From Hephaestia caeni (GTDB taxonomy: Bacteria; Pseudomonadota; Alphaproteobacteria; Sphingomonadales; Sphingomonadaceae), in the NCBI RefSeq assembly GCF_003550065.1, contig NZ_QXDC01000002.1, forward strand, positions 1,732,260 through 1,796,259: a DNA stretch of 64,000 bases, written 5' to 3'. Below the pieces are notes generated by a model. It worked only from the letters and a program-made list of their open reading frames with translations. It was not told the DNA's origin and made no database searches. Both the position numbers and the translations under genes were made by a program. Below, piece by piece: positions 51,982-60,874 of this stretch (position 1 is its first letter; every line of letters starts with the position of its first letter).

Positions 51982-52461
51982 ATGACCGATAGCAAAGACA
52001 ATCACATGCGCGTCGACGTCGATCTGGTGCGCCAGCTCGCCGAAATGCTCGACGCGACAGGACTGACCGAGATCGAAGTCGAGGACGGCGATCGTAAGGT
52101 GCGGATCGCGCGCACCGCCGCTGCGACCGCGCCGGTGCAATACGCCGCGGCGCCCGCCACGCCCCCGCCCGCCGTCGCGCCTGCCGCCGCTGCGCCGGTG
52201 GCCGAGGCGCCGGCCGTCGCGGTTCACGCCAACGCCGTCCGCTCGCCGATGGTCGGCACCGTCTATCTGGCCAGCGAGCCGGGCGCGAAGCCGTTTTCGA
52301 GCGTCGGGCAGACGGTTGCCGCCGGCGACACGCTGGTGATCGTCGAGGCGATGAAGGTCATGAACCCGATCGTCGCGCCATCGGCGGGCGTCGTGAAGGC
52401 GGTGCTGGTCGAGAACGGCCAGCCGGTCGAGTTCGATCAGCCGCTGGTCGTGGTTGAATAA
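51982..52461 (+). CDS. accB: Biotin carboxyl carrier protein of acetyl-CoA carboxylase
   Basis: 159 aa. N-terminal helical region, a Pro/Ala-rich linker (about residues 45-75) and the C-terminal biotinyl domain with the modified lysine in EAMKVMN (near residue 117). Start ATG 51982 (MTDSKDN) with AAAGGG upstream; an in-frame TTG at 51961 is less likely. In operon with accC downstream. Confidence 0.95.
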   Translation: MTDSKDNHMRVDVDLVRQLAEMLDATGLTEIEVEDGDRKVRIARTAAATAPVQYAAAPATPPPAVAPAAAAPVAEAPAVAVHANAVRSPMVGTVYLASEPGAKPFSSVGQTVAAGDTLVIVEAMKVMNPIVAPSAGVVKAVLVENGQPVEFDQPLVVVE

Positions 52462-52485
52462 GAAGTTTTGGCAGCGTTTCCTCAA

Positions 52486-52601
52486 CCGTTCGGGCGGAGC
52501 CTGTCGAAGCCCCGCTTTTTCTTGAAGCCAAGAGCGGCCCCTTCGATAGCCCGCCCAAGGCAGGCGCTCAGAACGGCCCTTCGACAAGCTCAGGGCGAAC
52601 C
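52486..52601. repeat. Family D palindrome, copy 2, inside the accB-accC gap
   Basis: Starts CCGTTCGGGCGGAGCCTGTCGAAGCCC and ends CCTTCGACAAGCTCAGGGCGAAC, a diverged family D copy with an extra middle part (CCCGCCCAAGGCAGGCGCTC). It fills most of the 172-bp accB-accC gap. Confidence 0.75.
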
Positions 52602-52633
52602 GAGGGAATGGCGTGCTCATGGGAAATACGTCC

Positions 52634-53992
52634 ATGCGTGAAATCAAGAAACTGCTGATCGCCAATCGTGGTGAGATCGCGCTGCGTATCCATCGCGCGT
52701 GCCACGAAATGGGGATCAAGACGGTCGCGGTGCATTCGACCGCCGATGCCGACGCGATGCACGTCCGGCTGGCCGACGAGGCGGTGTGCATCGGCCCGCC
52801 GAGCGCGACCGATTCGTACCTCAACATTCCGAACATCATTTCCGCGGCCGAAATCTCGGGCGCCGACGCGATCCATCCGGGCTACGGGTTCCTCAGCGAA
52901 AACGCCAAGTTCGCCGAGATCGTCGAGGCGCACGACCTGATCTTCGTCGGCCCCAAGCCCGAGCATATCCGCATCATGGGCGACAAGGTGGAGGCGAAGC
53001 GCACCGCGGGCGCACTCGGCCTGCCGCTGGTGCCGGGTTCCGACGGCGCGATCACCGATGTCGACGAGGCCAAGCGCCTCGCGCGCGAGATCGGCTATCC
53101 GGTGCTGATCAAGGCCGCCTCGGGCGGCGGCGGGCGCGGCATGAAGGTGGTGCCGGGCGAGGACAGCCTCGAAACGCTTATGAGCCAGGCCGGGAGCGAG
53201 GCCAAGGCCGCGTTCGGCGATGCCACCGTCTATATGGAGAAATATCTCGGCAATCCGCGCCACATCGAATTCCAGATCTTCGGCGACGGCGAGGGCAAGG
53301 CGATCCATCTGGGCGAGCGCGACTGCTCGCTCCAGCGCCGCCACCAGAAGGTGCTCGAAGAAGCGCCCTCGCCGATCCTGAGCCGCGCCGAGCGCGACCG
53401 GATGGGCGGCATCGTCGCCAGGGCGATGGCCGACATGGGCTATCGCGGCGCGGGGACGATCGAGTTCCTGTGGGAAGACGGCGAATTCTACTTCATCGAG
53501 ATGAACACCCGGCTCCAGGTCGAGCATCCGATCACCGAGATGATCACCGGGCTCGATCTGGTGCGCGAACAGATCCGCGTCGCCGAGGGCAGAGGGCTGA
53601 CCTGCACGCAGGATGAGGTCCGCTTCGAGGGCCATGCGATCGAATGCCGGATCAACGCCGAAGACCCGCGCAGCTTCGCGCCGTCGCCGGGCACCGTCAC
53701 GCAATTCCACGCGCCGGGCGGGATGCACGTCCGCGTCGATAGCGGGCTCTACACCGGCTACAGGGTGCCGCCCTATTACGACAGCATGATCGCCAAGCTG
53801 ATCGTCTACGGCACCACGCGCGAACGCTGCCTGATGCGGCTGAAGCGTGCGTTGGAGGAATTCGTGATCGAGGGGATGAAGACCACGATTCCCCTGCATC
53901 AGGCGCTGCTCGACGATCCCGAATTCCAGCGCGGCGACTATACGATCAAATGGCTCGAGGAATGGCTCGCTCGCCAGCAGGCCACGGAATAG
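52634..53992 (+). CDS. accC: Acetyl-CoA carboxylase biotin carboxylase subunit
   Basis: 452 aa ATP-grasp enzyme. [62 protein letters not shown] (ATP loop), [40 protein letters not shown]. Start ATG 52634 with GGGA 9 bases upstream; ATG 52619 and 52613 are in-frame alternatives that add seven or fewer odd residues. The family D repeat lies just upstream. Confidence 0.95.
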   Translation: MREIKKLLIANRGEIALRIHRACHEMGIKTVAVHSTADADAMHVRLADEAVCIGPPSATDSYLNIPNIISAAEISGADAIHPGYGFLSENAKFAEIVEAHDLIFVGPKPEHIRIMGDKVEAKRTAGALGLPLVPGSDGAITDVDEAKRLAREIGYPVLIKAASGGGGRGMKVVPGEDSLETLMSQAGSEAKAAFGDATVYMEKYLGNPRHIEFQIFGDGEGKAIHLGERDCSLQRRHQKVLEEAPSPILSRAERDRMGGIVARAMADMGYRGAGTIEFLWEDGEFYFIEMNTRLQVEHPITEMITGLDLVREQIRVAEGRGLTCTQDEVRFEGHAIECRINAEDPRSFAPSPGTVTQFHAPGGMHVRVDSGLYTGYRVPPYYDSMIAKLIVYGTTRERCLMRLKRALEEFVIEGMKTTIPLHQALLDDPEFQRGDYTIKWLEEWLARQQATE

Positions 53993-54011
53993 ACCGACGC
54001 AACCGCCGCCG

Positions 54012-54040
54012 GGAACTTTCGCGGGGCGACCCGCATCTAA
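54012..54040 (+). promoter_or_regulatory. RpoE/ECF-like promoter of the ECF sigma gene
   Basis: GGAACTT (54012-54018), 17-bp spacer and TCTAA (54036-54040). Only 7 bp separate the -10 from ATG 54048, so the predicted start of transcription falls on or next to the start codon. Confidence 0.6.
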
Positions 54041-54047
54041 TGTGATC

Positions 54048-54752
54048 ATGACGATCGCACACCACGCCCCGGCCACCCCTCGCCCCGACGACGATCTGCT
54101 GCGTCGCGCGCGCGGCGGCGATCGCGATGCCTTCTCCACGATCATGACGCGGGGCAACCAGCGGCTGTTCCGCGTCGCCCGCAGCGTGGTGGGCAACGAC
54201 AGCGAGGCCGAGGATGTCCTCCAGGAAAGCTATCTGCGCGCGTTCAAGGCGATCGGCGGGTTTCGCGGCGACGCCGATATCATGACCTGGCTGACCCGGA
54301 TCGTCGTCAACGAAGCCCGCGGCCGGTTGCGCAAGCGGCGCCCGACGGTGGGGCTCGACCAGATCGAGCGCGCGCAGGAAGCCGGCGCGGCGATCATCGC
54401 CTTCCCCGCCCCGCGCGGCTTCGCCTCGCCCGAAGCAGCGGCCGAATCGGCGCATCTGCGGCGGATGATCGAGACCGCGATCGACGACCTGTCCGAACCG
54501 TTCCGGCTGGTGTTCATGCTGCGCGACGTCGACGGCCGCTCGATCGAGGAGACCGCCGCCGCGCTCAGCATCCCGGCGGCGACCGTCAAGACGCGGCTCC
54601 ATCGCGCGCGGCGGCAGATGCGTGCCGCGATCGACGACCGGCTGCGCGCGACGATCGCCGAGGCATTCTCGTTCCTCGGCCCGGCCTGCGCGCGGATCAC
54701 CGCCACGGTGCTCGCGCGGCTCGACGAAGACGGTGTAGGCGTAGGGCGTTAG
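54048..54752 (+). CDS. ECF-subfamily RNA polymerase sigma factor
   Basis: 234 aa. Region 2: DDDLLRRARGGDRDAFSTIMTRG, LFRVARSVVGNDSEAEDVLQESYLRAFKAI, WLTRIVVNEARGRLRKRRP; region 4: LPEPFRLVFMLRDVDGRSIEETAAALSIPAATVKTRLHRARRQMRAAI. The C-terminal ~40 residues extend past region 4. RpoE-like, not the EcfG type (no obvious PhyR-NepR genes nearby). No anti-sigma gene is adjacent; the following membrane proteins could play that role but are not typical. ATG 54048; a GTG two codons earlier possible. Confidence 0.9.
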   Translation: MTIAHHAPATPRPDDDLLRRARGGDRDAFSTIMTRGNQRLFRVARSVVGNDSEAEDVLQESYLRAFKAIGGFRGDADIMTWLTRIVVNEARGRLRKRRPTVGLDQIERAQEAGAAIIAFPAPRGFASPEAAAESAHLRRMIETAIDDLSEPFRLVFMLRDVDGRSIEETAAALSIPAATVKTRLHRARRQMRAAIDDRLRATIAEAFSFLGPACARITATVLARLDEDGVGVGR

Positions 54753-55015
54753 GGTCGGCCCCACGCCCAAGGAGGCGACACCGGCCCGCGCCCCCCAAGG
54801 CCGGTGCCGCCTCCGGCTAGAGCCCGATTCGGCGACGCTGAATCGGGTGACGCGCCCGACCCACTCCCCCACTACGCCTCCCAACGGCAGTATACTGAAT
54901 GGGTGGCCGGGCCGGAGGGCGGCTTTCACGAAGTGGATCAAACTCGACAACACCAACGGGAACCTTTCCCCCGCCGCCGCCATCCAATCGGCGAATTCCC
55001 AGGGGAGAAGACGTC
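54753..55015 (+). other. Hairpin-rich gap with family A copy 4
   Basis: 263 bp without a gene; contains several strong hairpins described in the next entry. No promoter for the following membrane protein gene is evident. Confidence 0.6.
54771..54924. repeat. Diverged family A element with two extra hairpins
   Basis: Hairpin 1: GGAGGCGACACCGGCC / GGCCGGTGCCGCCTCC (54771-54814, one mismatch). Hairpin 2: CCCGATTC / GAATCGGG (~54823-54847). Then a degenerate family A core with left arm CCCACTCCCCCACTACGCCTCCCA (to ~54882), centre ACGGCAGTATACTGAA and right arm beginning TGGGTGGCCGGGCCGGAGGGCGGC. Hairpin 1 may terminate the sigma-factor transcript. Confidence 0.65.
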
Positions 55016-55360
55016 ATGCTCGTTTATGCAGTCATCGCTTTTGCCGTCGCGGCCGTCGGCGGCCTGGTTCTCGCCGCATCGGTGCTGCGCGGCCGGCTCG
55101 CGCCCTGGGCGCTGTCGCTGGTCCATGCCGCGCTGGGCGCCACCGGGTTGGTACTTACGCTGGTGGCGGTGCTCGGTGGAGCGGGTGGCCATGCGTCGCT
55201 CGCGCTCATCATCCTGCTGGTCGCCGCGCTGGGCGGGTTCTTTCTCGCCTCGTTCCATCTGCGCAAAGCCCCGGCCCCCAAACCGGTGGTGGTGGTCCAC
55301 GCCGCGGTCGCGGTGATCGGGTTCGTCCTGCTCGCCTCCACCGCCTTCGGGATCGCCTGA
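55016..55360 (+). CDS. Four-helix membrane protein, unknown function
   Basis: 114 aa, hydrophobic segments at about residues 2-24, 30-50, 58-78 and 88-112; typical small integral membrane protein. No domain recognised. ATG 55016 with GGGGAG upstream. Seven bp before the DUF2231 gene on the same strand, so cotranscribed; the pair sits after the ECF sigma gene. Confidence 0.75.
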   Translation: MLVYAVIAFAVAAVGGLVLAASVLRGRLAPWALSLVHAALGATGLVLTLVAVLGGAGGHASLALIILLVAALGGFFLASFHLRKAPAPKPVVVVHAAVAVIGFVLLASTAFGIA

Positions 55361-55367
55361 GGCCGCG

Positions 55368-55790
55368 ATGCGGCTGATCGGCCACCCGCTGCACCCGATG
55401 CTGGTCCATTTCCCGATCGCCTTCTGGATAGCGGGAAGCCTGTGCGACGCGCTGACGCTCGCCGGGGTGGCGGGCGCGCGCCCGATCGCCTGGCTCGCGA
55501 TCGGCGTGGGCGTCACGATCGCGCTGGTGACGATGGCGGCCGGGGCGATCGATTTTGCCGCCCTCGAGGAACGCCTCGTGCCCGCCGCGATGCGCCACAT
55601 CGCGCTGATGGCGACCGCGTGGCTGCTCTACGCGATCACCTTCGTGTGGCGCAGCGACGGCTTTAGCCCCGGTGACGGACCGGTGCTGTTACCCGCGCTT
55701 TGCGGCTTCGCGGGGGGAATCGCGTTGCTCGGCGGCGCCTGGCAGGGCGGCGATCTCGTCTACCGCCACGGCGCGGGCGTCACGCGCTGA
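55368..55790 (+). CDS. DUF2231 domain membrane protein
   Basis: 140 aa with four helices. Starts MRLIGHPLHPMLVHFPIAFW, the DUF2231 signature (GHPLHPxLVHFP), whose histidines are candidates for metal or haem binding. Related domains are often near haem-containing or electron-transfer proteins. Function unknown. Operon with the upstream four-helix protein. Confidence 0.92.
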   Translation: MRLIGHPLHPMLVHFPIAFWIAGSLCDALTLAGVAGARPIAWLAIGVGVTIALVTMAAGAIDFAALEERLVPAAMRHIALMATAWLLYAITFVWRSDGFSPGDGPVLLPALCGFAGGIALLGGAWQGGDLVYRHGAGVTR

Positions 55791-55853
55791 CGGGTAGCGC
55801 GTGCGGCGCGATCAGCGTATTTCGTGGCCCCTGCCGACGCAGGGGACAATCGC

Positions 55854-57086
55854 ATGACGCTGATCGCCGACCTCAAAGCGCTTTCCAAGCCGCAGCGGGC
55901 CGCCATCTGGGCGAGCTATCTCGGCTGGACGCTCGACGCGTTCGATTTCTTCCTGATGGTGTTCATGCTCTCGGCGATCGCGACCGAGTTCGGCACCGAC
56001 ATCAAGGCGGTGTCGGTCGCGATTTTCCTGACGCTCGCGGCGCGACCGTTCGGGGCGCTGTTCTTCGGCCTGCTCGCCGACAAGTTCGGGCGGCGGCCGA
56101 TCCTGATGATCGACGTCACGCTGTTTTCACTGTTTTCCTTCGCCTCGGCCTTCGCGCCCTCGCTGGTCGCGCTGCTGATCCTGCGCACGCTGTTCGGTTT
56201 TGCGATGGGCGGCGAATGGGGCATTGGCGCAAGCCTGGTGATGGAAACGATCCCCGCGAAGCTGCGCGGGCCTGTGTCGGGATTGCTCCAGAGCGGCTAC
56301 CCCTCGGGCTATTTCCTCGCCAGCCTCGTCTATTTCCTGCTGTTCGACTTGATCGGCTGGCGCGGCATGTTCATGGTCGGGATCGCGCCCGCGATCCTCG
56401 TCCTCCTGATCCGCATGCATGTCGAGGAAAGCCCCGCCTTCGAGGCATCGAGAGGCAAGCCGCGCGTCAACGCCTTTGCGGAACTCGCGCGGCACTGGAA
56501 GATCGCGCTCTACATGATCGTGCTGATGGCGGCGTTCAACGCGTTCAGCCACGGCACGCAGGATCTCTACCCGACCTTCCTCCAGCAGCAGCACCATTTC
56601 GACACCCGGCTGACCGGCACGCTGACCGCGATCATGAATGTCGGCGCGATCGTCGGCGGGATCGGCTTCGGGATCTGGTCCGAGACGATCGGGCGGCGGC
56701 GCGCGATTATCTATGCGTGCCTGCTCGCGCTGCCGGTGCTGCCGCTCTGGGCGTTCACCGCGACCCCGCTATTGCTGGGCGCGGGCGCGTTCCTGATGCA
56801 GGTCGCGGTGCAGGGCGCGTGGGGCATCGTGCCCGTGCACCTCAACGAACTGTCGCCAGGCGCCGTGCGGGCGATGTTTCCCGGTGTCGCTTACCAGCTC
56901 GGCAATCTGATCATGTCGCGCAATGCCGTATTCCAGGCCGATATCGCCGACAGCCACGGCGGCGATTACGGGCTCGCGCTGGCGCTGTTCGGCGGCGCGA
57001 TGGCAGTGCTGATCGCAGTATGGACGGCGTTCGGCCCCGAGCGGACCGACGTCGATTTCACCGCCGAAGCAGCGCGTGAGGGGTGA
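55854..57086 (+). CDS. MFS carboxylate transporter (sialate/lactate-like)
   Basis: 410 aa, 12 helices. GWTLDAFDFFLMVFMLSAIATEFG, the loop LLADKFGRRPILMI (MFS motif A), GFAMGGEWGIGASLVMETIPAKLRGPVSGLLQSGYPSGYF, and SHGTQDLYPTFL are characteristic of the NanT/lactate-SHS branch of MFS, so a monocarboxylate is a likely substrate. ATG 55854. The extra upstream reading frame contains the wrong hydrophobicity. Single gene followed by a family A element. Confidence 0.88.
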   Translation: MTLIADLKALSKPQRAAIWASYLGWTLDAFDFFLMVFMLSAIATEFGTDIKAVSVAIFLTLAARPFGALFFGLLADKFGRRPILMIDVTLFSLFSFASAFAPSLVALLILRTLFGFAMGGEWGIGASLVMETIPAKLRGPVSGLLQSGYPSGYFLASLVYFLLFDLIGWRGMFMVGIAPAILVLLIRMHVEESPAFEASRGKPRVNAFAELARHWKIALYMIVLMAAFNAFSHGTQDLYPTFLQQQHHFDTRLTGTLTAIMNVGAIVGGIGFGIWSETIGRRRAIIYACLLALPVLPLWAFTATPLLLGAGAFLMQVAVQGAWGIVPVHLNELSPGAVRAMFPGVAYQLGNLIMSRNAVFQADIADSHGGDYGLALALFGGAMAVLIAVWTAFGPERTDVDFTAEAAREG

Positions 57087-57098
57087 GGGTCCGTTGGG

Positions 57099-57229
57099 GA
57101 TGCGCCTTTCGGCGCATTGCGGCATCGGCCCGCTCCCCCACCCCACCTCCCATGCAGTATAATTACGTGGGAGGTGGGGTGGGGGAGCGGGCCGGTGCCG
57201 CCTCGGAAATCGCTCTTTCGCGATTTCCC
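57099..57229. repeat. Family A palindromic element, copy 3 (best copy)
   Basis: Left module ATGCGCC-ttt-GGCGCAT hairpin (57100-57117), left arm 57119-57152 and right arm 57168-57201 (34 bp, one mismatch), centre TGCAGTATAATTACG, then the module GGAAATCGC-tctttc-GCGATTTCC (57205-57228). Compared with copies 1 and 2 the small hairpin module is on the opposite side, and a second module is added. Confidence 0.92.
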
Positions 57230-57255
57230 GAACAGACTCATAGGACAAACCCACG

Positions 57256-57684
57256 ATGCCCCGACTCCGCCAAAAGCAACGCCGGCGACCGCCGCCCCGC
57301 GCCTTCTGGATACTGGTCGCCGGGCTGATCGGGTGCGCCGCGTTGCTGTGGTGGCACTATCGCAACCGGCCCGACCCGGCACCGCCCGTCGTTTCCAACC
57401 GGCAGCGGCTGGTATCGGCCGCGATCGCCGCGCTGCGCGCCGATCCGAACGTCGCCGACATCGTCTATTCGCCGGCCGGGGACCAATGGGACGCAACCCC
57501 GATCGCGGGCACCGACGACGCCACCGCATTTGCCCGCTACGTCTGTTTCGTGCTTGATGCGCAGCATGTCATCCGGCCCGCGACGAGCGTGCGCGTGATC
57601 GACAACGACCGGCTCGAAGCGAGCGGATTCGACTATAGCCGGGCCAGCCGCGGCCGGCTGACCTGCGAAACGGAGACACGATGA
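57256..57684 (+). CDS. Single-helix membrane protein, unknown function
   Basis: 142 aa. Basic N-terminus (RLRQKQRRRPPPRAF), one helix FWILVAGLIGCAALLWWHY at about residues 17-35, then a periplasmic domain with two Cys (YVCFVL and RLTCETE). No family recognised. Overlaps the ArsC-like gene by 4 bp (ATGA), so translationally coupled. Confidence 0.7.
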   Translation: MPRLRQKQRRRPPPRAFWILVAGLIGCAALLWWHYRNRPDPAPPVVSNRQRLVSAAIAALRADPNVADIVYSPAGDQWDATPIAGTDDATAFARYVCFVLDAQHVIRPATSVRVIDNDRLEASGFDYSRASRGRLTCETETR

Positions 57685-58016
57685 AGGCGACGATTCTGCA
57701 CAACCCGCGCTGTTCCAAATCGCGCGAGGCGCTGGCGATCCTCGAAGCGGCAGGCGCCGAGGTGACGGTGATCGACTATCTCAAGGCGCCGCCGAGTGCG
57801 GCCGATCTCAAGGCGCTGTACGCGCGCGCGGGCATGACGCCGCGCGAGGGGCTGCGCACCGCCGAGGCGGGCGCAAAAGCGCTGAAAAATGCCGACGACG
57901 ACTCGATCCTCGCCGCGATGACGGCCGATCCGATCCTGATCGAGCGCCCGCTGGTCGCGACTGACAAAGGCGTGGTGCTCGGCCGCCCGCCCGAGAAGGT
58001 GCGCGAGATTCTTTAA
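57681..58016 (+). CDS. ArsC-family reductase (glutaredoxin-type arsenate reductase)
   Basis: 111 aa. Active-site NPRCSKSREAL with the redox Cys, DYLKAPPSAADLKAL, GMTPREGLRTAE, and LIERPLVATDKGVVLGRPPEKV as in ArsC. The HxxR-type Arg triad for arsenate is partly visible (RPLVAT...GRPPE). Many family members, e.g. YffB-like, are not true arsenate reductases. No ars operon here. Confidence 0.85.
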   Translation: MKATILHNPRCSKSREALAILEAAGAEVTVIDYLKAPPSAADLKALYARAGMTPREGLRTAEAGAKALKNADDDSILAAMTADPILIERPLVATDKGVVLGRPPEKVREIL

Positions 58017-58035
58017 AAATTCCGCTCGATCCGAT

Positions 58036-58090
58036 GTGTTCCCGCGGAAGCGGGAACCCAGGGTCTCAGGCGCAGTGCTCCGCACCCTGG
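58036..58090. repeat. Family C-like double hairpin at a convergent junction
   Basis: GTTCCCGCGGAAGCGGGAAC followed by CCCAGGGT ... ACCCTGGG. Lies between the ArsC-like gene and the convergent PAS gene, and could terminate both. Confidence 0.65.
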
Positions 58091-58107
58091 GCGAGCACGA
58101 TCAACAG

Positions 58108-58518
58108 CTACCGCCCCGCCGGCATCTCGGCGGTGATGTCGAGCTTGGTGCCATAGAGATGCGTCGCGCTGCCGTTGCGCACGATGATGTCGGCGGTCAC
58201 GAGCATCCAGCGGGGCGCCCCGCCCGGCCGCAGGATTTTTGCTTCAAAGGTGAAGCTGCCGCAGGTCGCGATCGCGTGGCTGCGCAATTGATCGAGCAGC
58301 ACCCGCGATTCGGGATCATACATCGCGACGATGTCGCGCCGGTCGATCGCGCAACCGCGCGGCAGGCCGAACAGGTCGTAGACGCCCGGCGCCCAGCGCA
58401 ATACGTCGCCGTCGAGCGCGCATTCCCACGCCGCCGGCAGCGGTCGCGGACCTTCCCCGATCCCCGGCCCGGCGCGGAATTCGTTCGGCAGCTTGAGCAA
58501 AGGACCGGCCACACACAC
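58108..58518 (-). CDS. Stand-alone PAS domain protein
   Basis: 136 aa. LDGDVLRWAPGVYDLFGLPRGCAIDRRDIVAMYDPESRVLLDQL and FTFEAKILRPGGAPRWMLVTADIIVR, then LYGTKLDITAEM: a single PAS fold with no output domain. Probably a small sensor that pairs with another protein. Start GTG 58518 (alternative GTG 58512). Divergent from purL, 112 bp apart. Confidence 0.82.
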   Translation of the reverse strand: MCVAGPLLKLPNEFRAGPGIGEGPRPLPAAWECALDGDVLRWAPGVYDLFGLPRGCAIDRRDIVAMYDPESRVLLDQLRSHAIATCGSFTFEAKILRPGGAPRWMLVTADIIVRNGSATHLYGTKLDITAEMPAGR

Positions 58519-58629
58519 TCGCTCGTTGGCCCGTATCGGGCTGGCATGATTCGTAATCGATCAACGTGAAGGCGAGGTAAAGCGGCAAAGCGGGGTGACG
58601 CGTCGATGCGGCCCGGCTAAAGCCGCGCC

Positions 58630-60861
58630 ATGACCGAGATCACGCCAGAGATCGTCGCCCAGCACGGGCTGTCGTCCGAAGAATATGCGCGCGTCCTGAA
58701 CGCGCTGGGCCGCGCACCGAACCTTGTCGAACTCGGCATCTTTTCGGTGATGTGGTCCGAGCATTGCAGCTACAAAAGCTCGCGCATCCACCTGAAGAAG
58801 CTGCCGACCACCGGCCCCCAGGTCATTTGCGGCCCCGGCGAAAATGCCGGCGTGATCGATATCGGCGACGGGCAGGCGGCGATCTTCAAGATGGAAAGCC
58901 ACAACCACCCGTCGTATATCGAGCCGTATCAGGGCGCGGCGACGGGCGTCGGCGGCATCCTGCGCGACGTCTTCACGATGGGCGCGCGGCCGGTGGCGAA
59001 TATGAACGCGCTGCGTTTCGGCTCACCCGACCACCCCAAGATGCGCCATCTGATCGCGGGTGTCGTCTCGGGCATCGGCGGTTACGGCAATTGCGTCGGC
59101 GTGCCGACGGTGGGCGGCGAGGTCGATTTCCACCGCGCCTACGACGGCAACATCCTCGTCAACGCGATGACCGTCGGCGTCGCGCAGACCGACAAGATCT
59201 TCTATTCGGCTGCCTCGGGTGTGGGCAATCCGATCGTCTATGTCGGCTCCAAGACCGGGCGTGACGGCATCCACGGCGCGACGATGGCCTCGGCCGATTT
59301 CGACGAGGATTCGGACGATAAGCGCCCCACGGTGCAGGTCGGCGATCCGTTCACCGAGAAATTGCTGATCGAGGCGTGCCTCGAACTGATGGCGTCGGAC
59401 GCGATCGTCGCGATCCAGGATATGGGCGCGGCCGGGCTCACCTCGTCGTCGGTCGAGATGGCGTCGAAGGGCGGCGTCGGGATCGAGCTGGTGATGGACG
59501 ACGTGCCCCAGCGCGAAACCGGCATGACGCCCTATGAGATGATGCTCAGCGAATCGCAGGAGCGCATGCTGATGGTCCTGAAGCCCGGCCGCGAGCCCGA
59601 GGCCGAGGCGATCTTCCGCAAATGGGAATTGGATTTCGCGGTGATCGGGCATGTCACCGATACCGGGCGGATGGTGCTCAAGTTCGAAGGCGAGACGGTG
59701 TGCGACATCCCGCTGGGGCCGCTTGCCGACGATCCCCCGGCCTATGACCGGCCGTGGGTGCCGACGACGCCCCCCGCCCCGCTCCACGACGTCCCCGACG
59801 TCGCCGACCTTGCCGCCGACCTCAAGACGCTGATGGGATCGCCCGACATCGCCAGCCGCCGCTGGATCTGGGAGCAATATGACCACATGGTCGGCGCCGA
59901 CACCGTGCAGCGCCCCGGCGGCGACGCCGCGGTGGTGCGCGTCCACGGCACGAACAAGGCGCTGGCGATCACCACCGATTGCACCCCGCGCTACTGCTTC
60001 GCCGATCCCGTCGAGGGCGGGCGGCAGGCGATCGCGGAAGCGTGGCGCAACCTGACCGCGGTCGGCGCCACCCCGCTGGCGACCACCGATTGCATGAATT
60101 TCGGCAACCCGCAGCGGCCCGAGATCATGGGCCAGTTCGTCGGCTGCATCGAGGGCATGGCCGAGGCGTGCGCGGCGCTTGATTTCCCGATCGTGAGCGG
60201 CAACGTCAGCCTCTATAACGAGACCAGGACCGACGACGGCAGCGGGTCCGCGATCCTGCCCACCCCCGCGATCGGCGGCGTCGGGCTGCTTCGGGACTGG
60301 TCCAAATCCGCCACGATCGGCTTCAAGGGCAGCGGCGACGTGCTGGTGGTGATCGGCACGCGTGGCGGGCATCTCGGCCAGTCGCTGTGGCTGCGCGAGG
60401 TCCACGGCCGCGAGGGCGCCGAGGCCGGGCCGCCGCCGCCGGTCGATCTCGCTGCCGAGCGCCGGACGGGCGATTTCGTGCGCGGCCAGATCACGATCGG
60501 CGCACTGACGGCGGTGCACGACGTGTCCGACGGCGGGCTCGCGGTCGCGATCGCCGAAATGGCGCTTGCGGGTAATATCGGCGCGCTGATCCAGCCCGCC
60601 GGGCCGGGGCATATCGCCAAGCAGTTCTTCGCCGAGGATCAGGGGCTGTACGTCGCCACCGTCGACGACGCGCATCTGCTCGATTTCCTGACCGGCGCCG
60701 ATGCCGCCGGGGTCGAGGTCGAACGGATCGGGCGCACCGCGGGCAAGCGCCTCATCTTCGAGCTGCACGACAACGACTTCTGCGTGCCCCTCGACGACCT
60801 GCGCGCGGTGCACGAAGGGTTCTTCCCGAAAATCATGGGCGCGGATTCGGCGCGCACCTGA
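58630..60861 (+). CDS. purL: Phosphoribosylformylglycinamidine synthase subunit II
   Basis: 743 aa, small-type PurL that works with PurS and Pur[99 protein letters not shown], and [19 protein letters not shown]. purS and purQ are not in the window. ATG 58630. The DUF418 gene begins 13 bp later. Confidence 0.97.
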   Translation: MTEITPEIVAQHGLSSEEYARVLNALGRAPNLVELGIFSVMWSEHCSYKSSRIHLKKLPTTGPQVICGPGENAGVIDIGDGQAAIFKMESHNHPSYIEPYQGAATGVGGILRDVFTMGARPVANMNALRFGSPDHPKMRHLIAGVVSGIGGYGNCVGVPTVGGEVDFHRAYDGNILVNAMTVGVAQTDKIFYSAASGVGNPIVYVGSKTGRDGIHGATMASADFDEDSDDKRPTVQVGDPFTEKLLIEACLELMASDAIVAIQDMGAAGLTSSSVEMASKGGVGIELVMDDVPQRETGMTPYEMMLSESQERMLMVLKPGREPEAEAIFRKWELDFAVIGHVTDTGRMVLKFEGETVCDIPLGPLADDPPAYDRPWVPTTPPAPLHDVPDVADLAADLKTLMGSPDIASRRWIWEQYDHMVGADTVQRPGGDAAVVRVHGTNKALAITTDCTPRYCFADPVEGGRQAIAEAWRNLTAVGATPLATTDCMNFGNPQRPEIMGQFVGCIEGMAEACAALDFPIVSGNVSLYNETRTDDGSGSAILPTPAIGGVGLLRDWSKSATIGFKGSGDVLVVIGTRGGHLGQSLWLREVHGREGAEAGPPPPVDLAAERRTGDFVRGQITIGALTAVHDVSDGGLAVAIAEMALAGNIGALIQPAGPGHIAKQFFAEDQGLYVATVDDAHLLDFLTGADAAGVEVERIGRTAGKRLIFELHDNDFCVPLDDLRAVHEGFFPKIMGADSART

Positions 60862-60874
60862 TGCAAGGCGTGGG

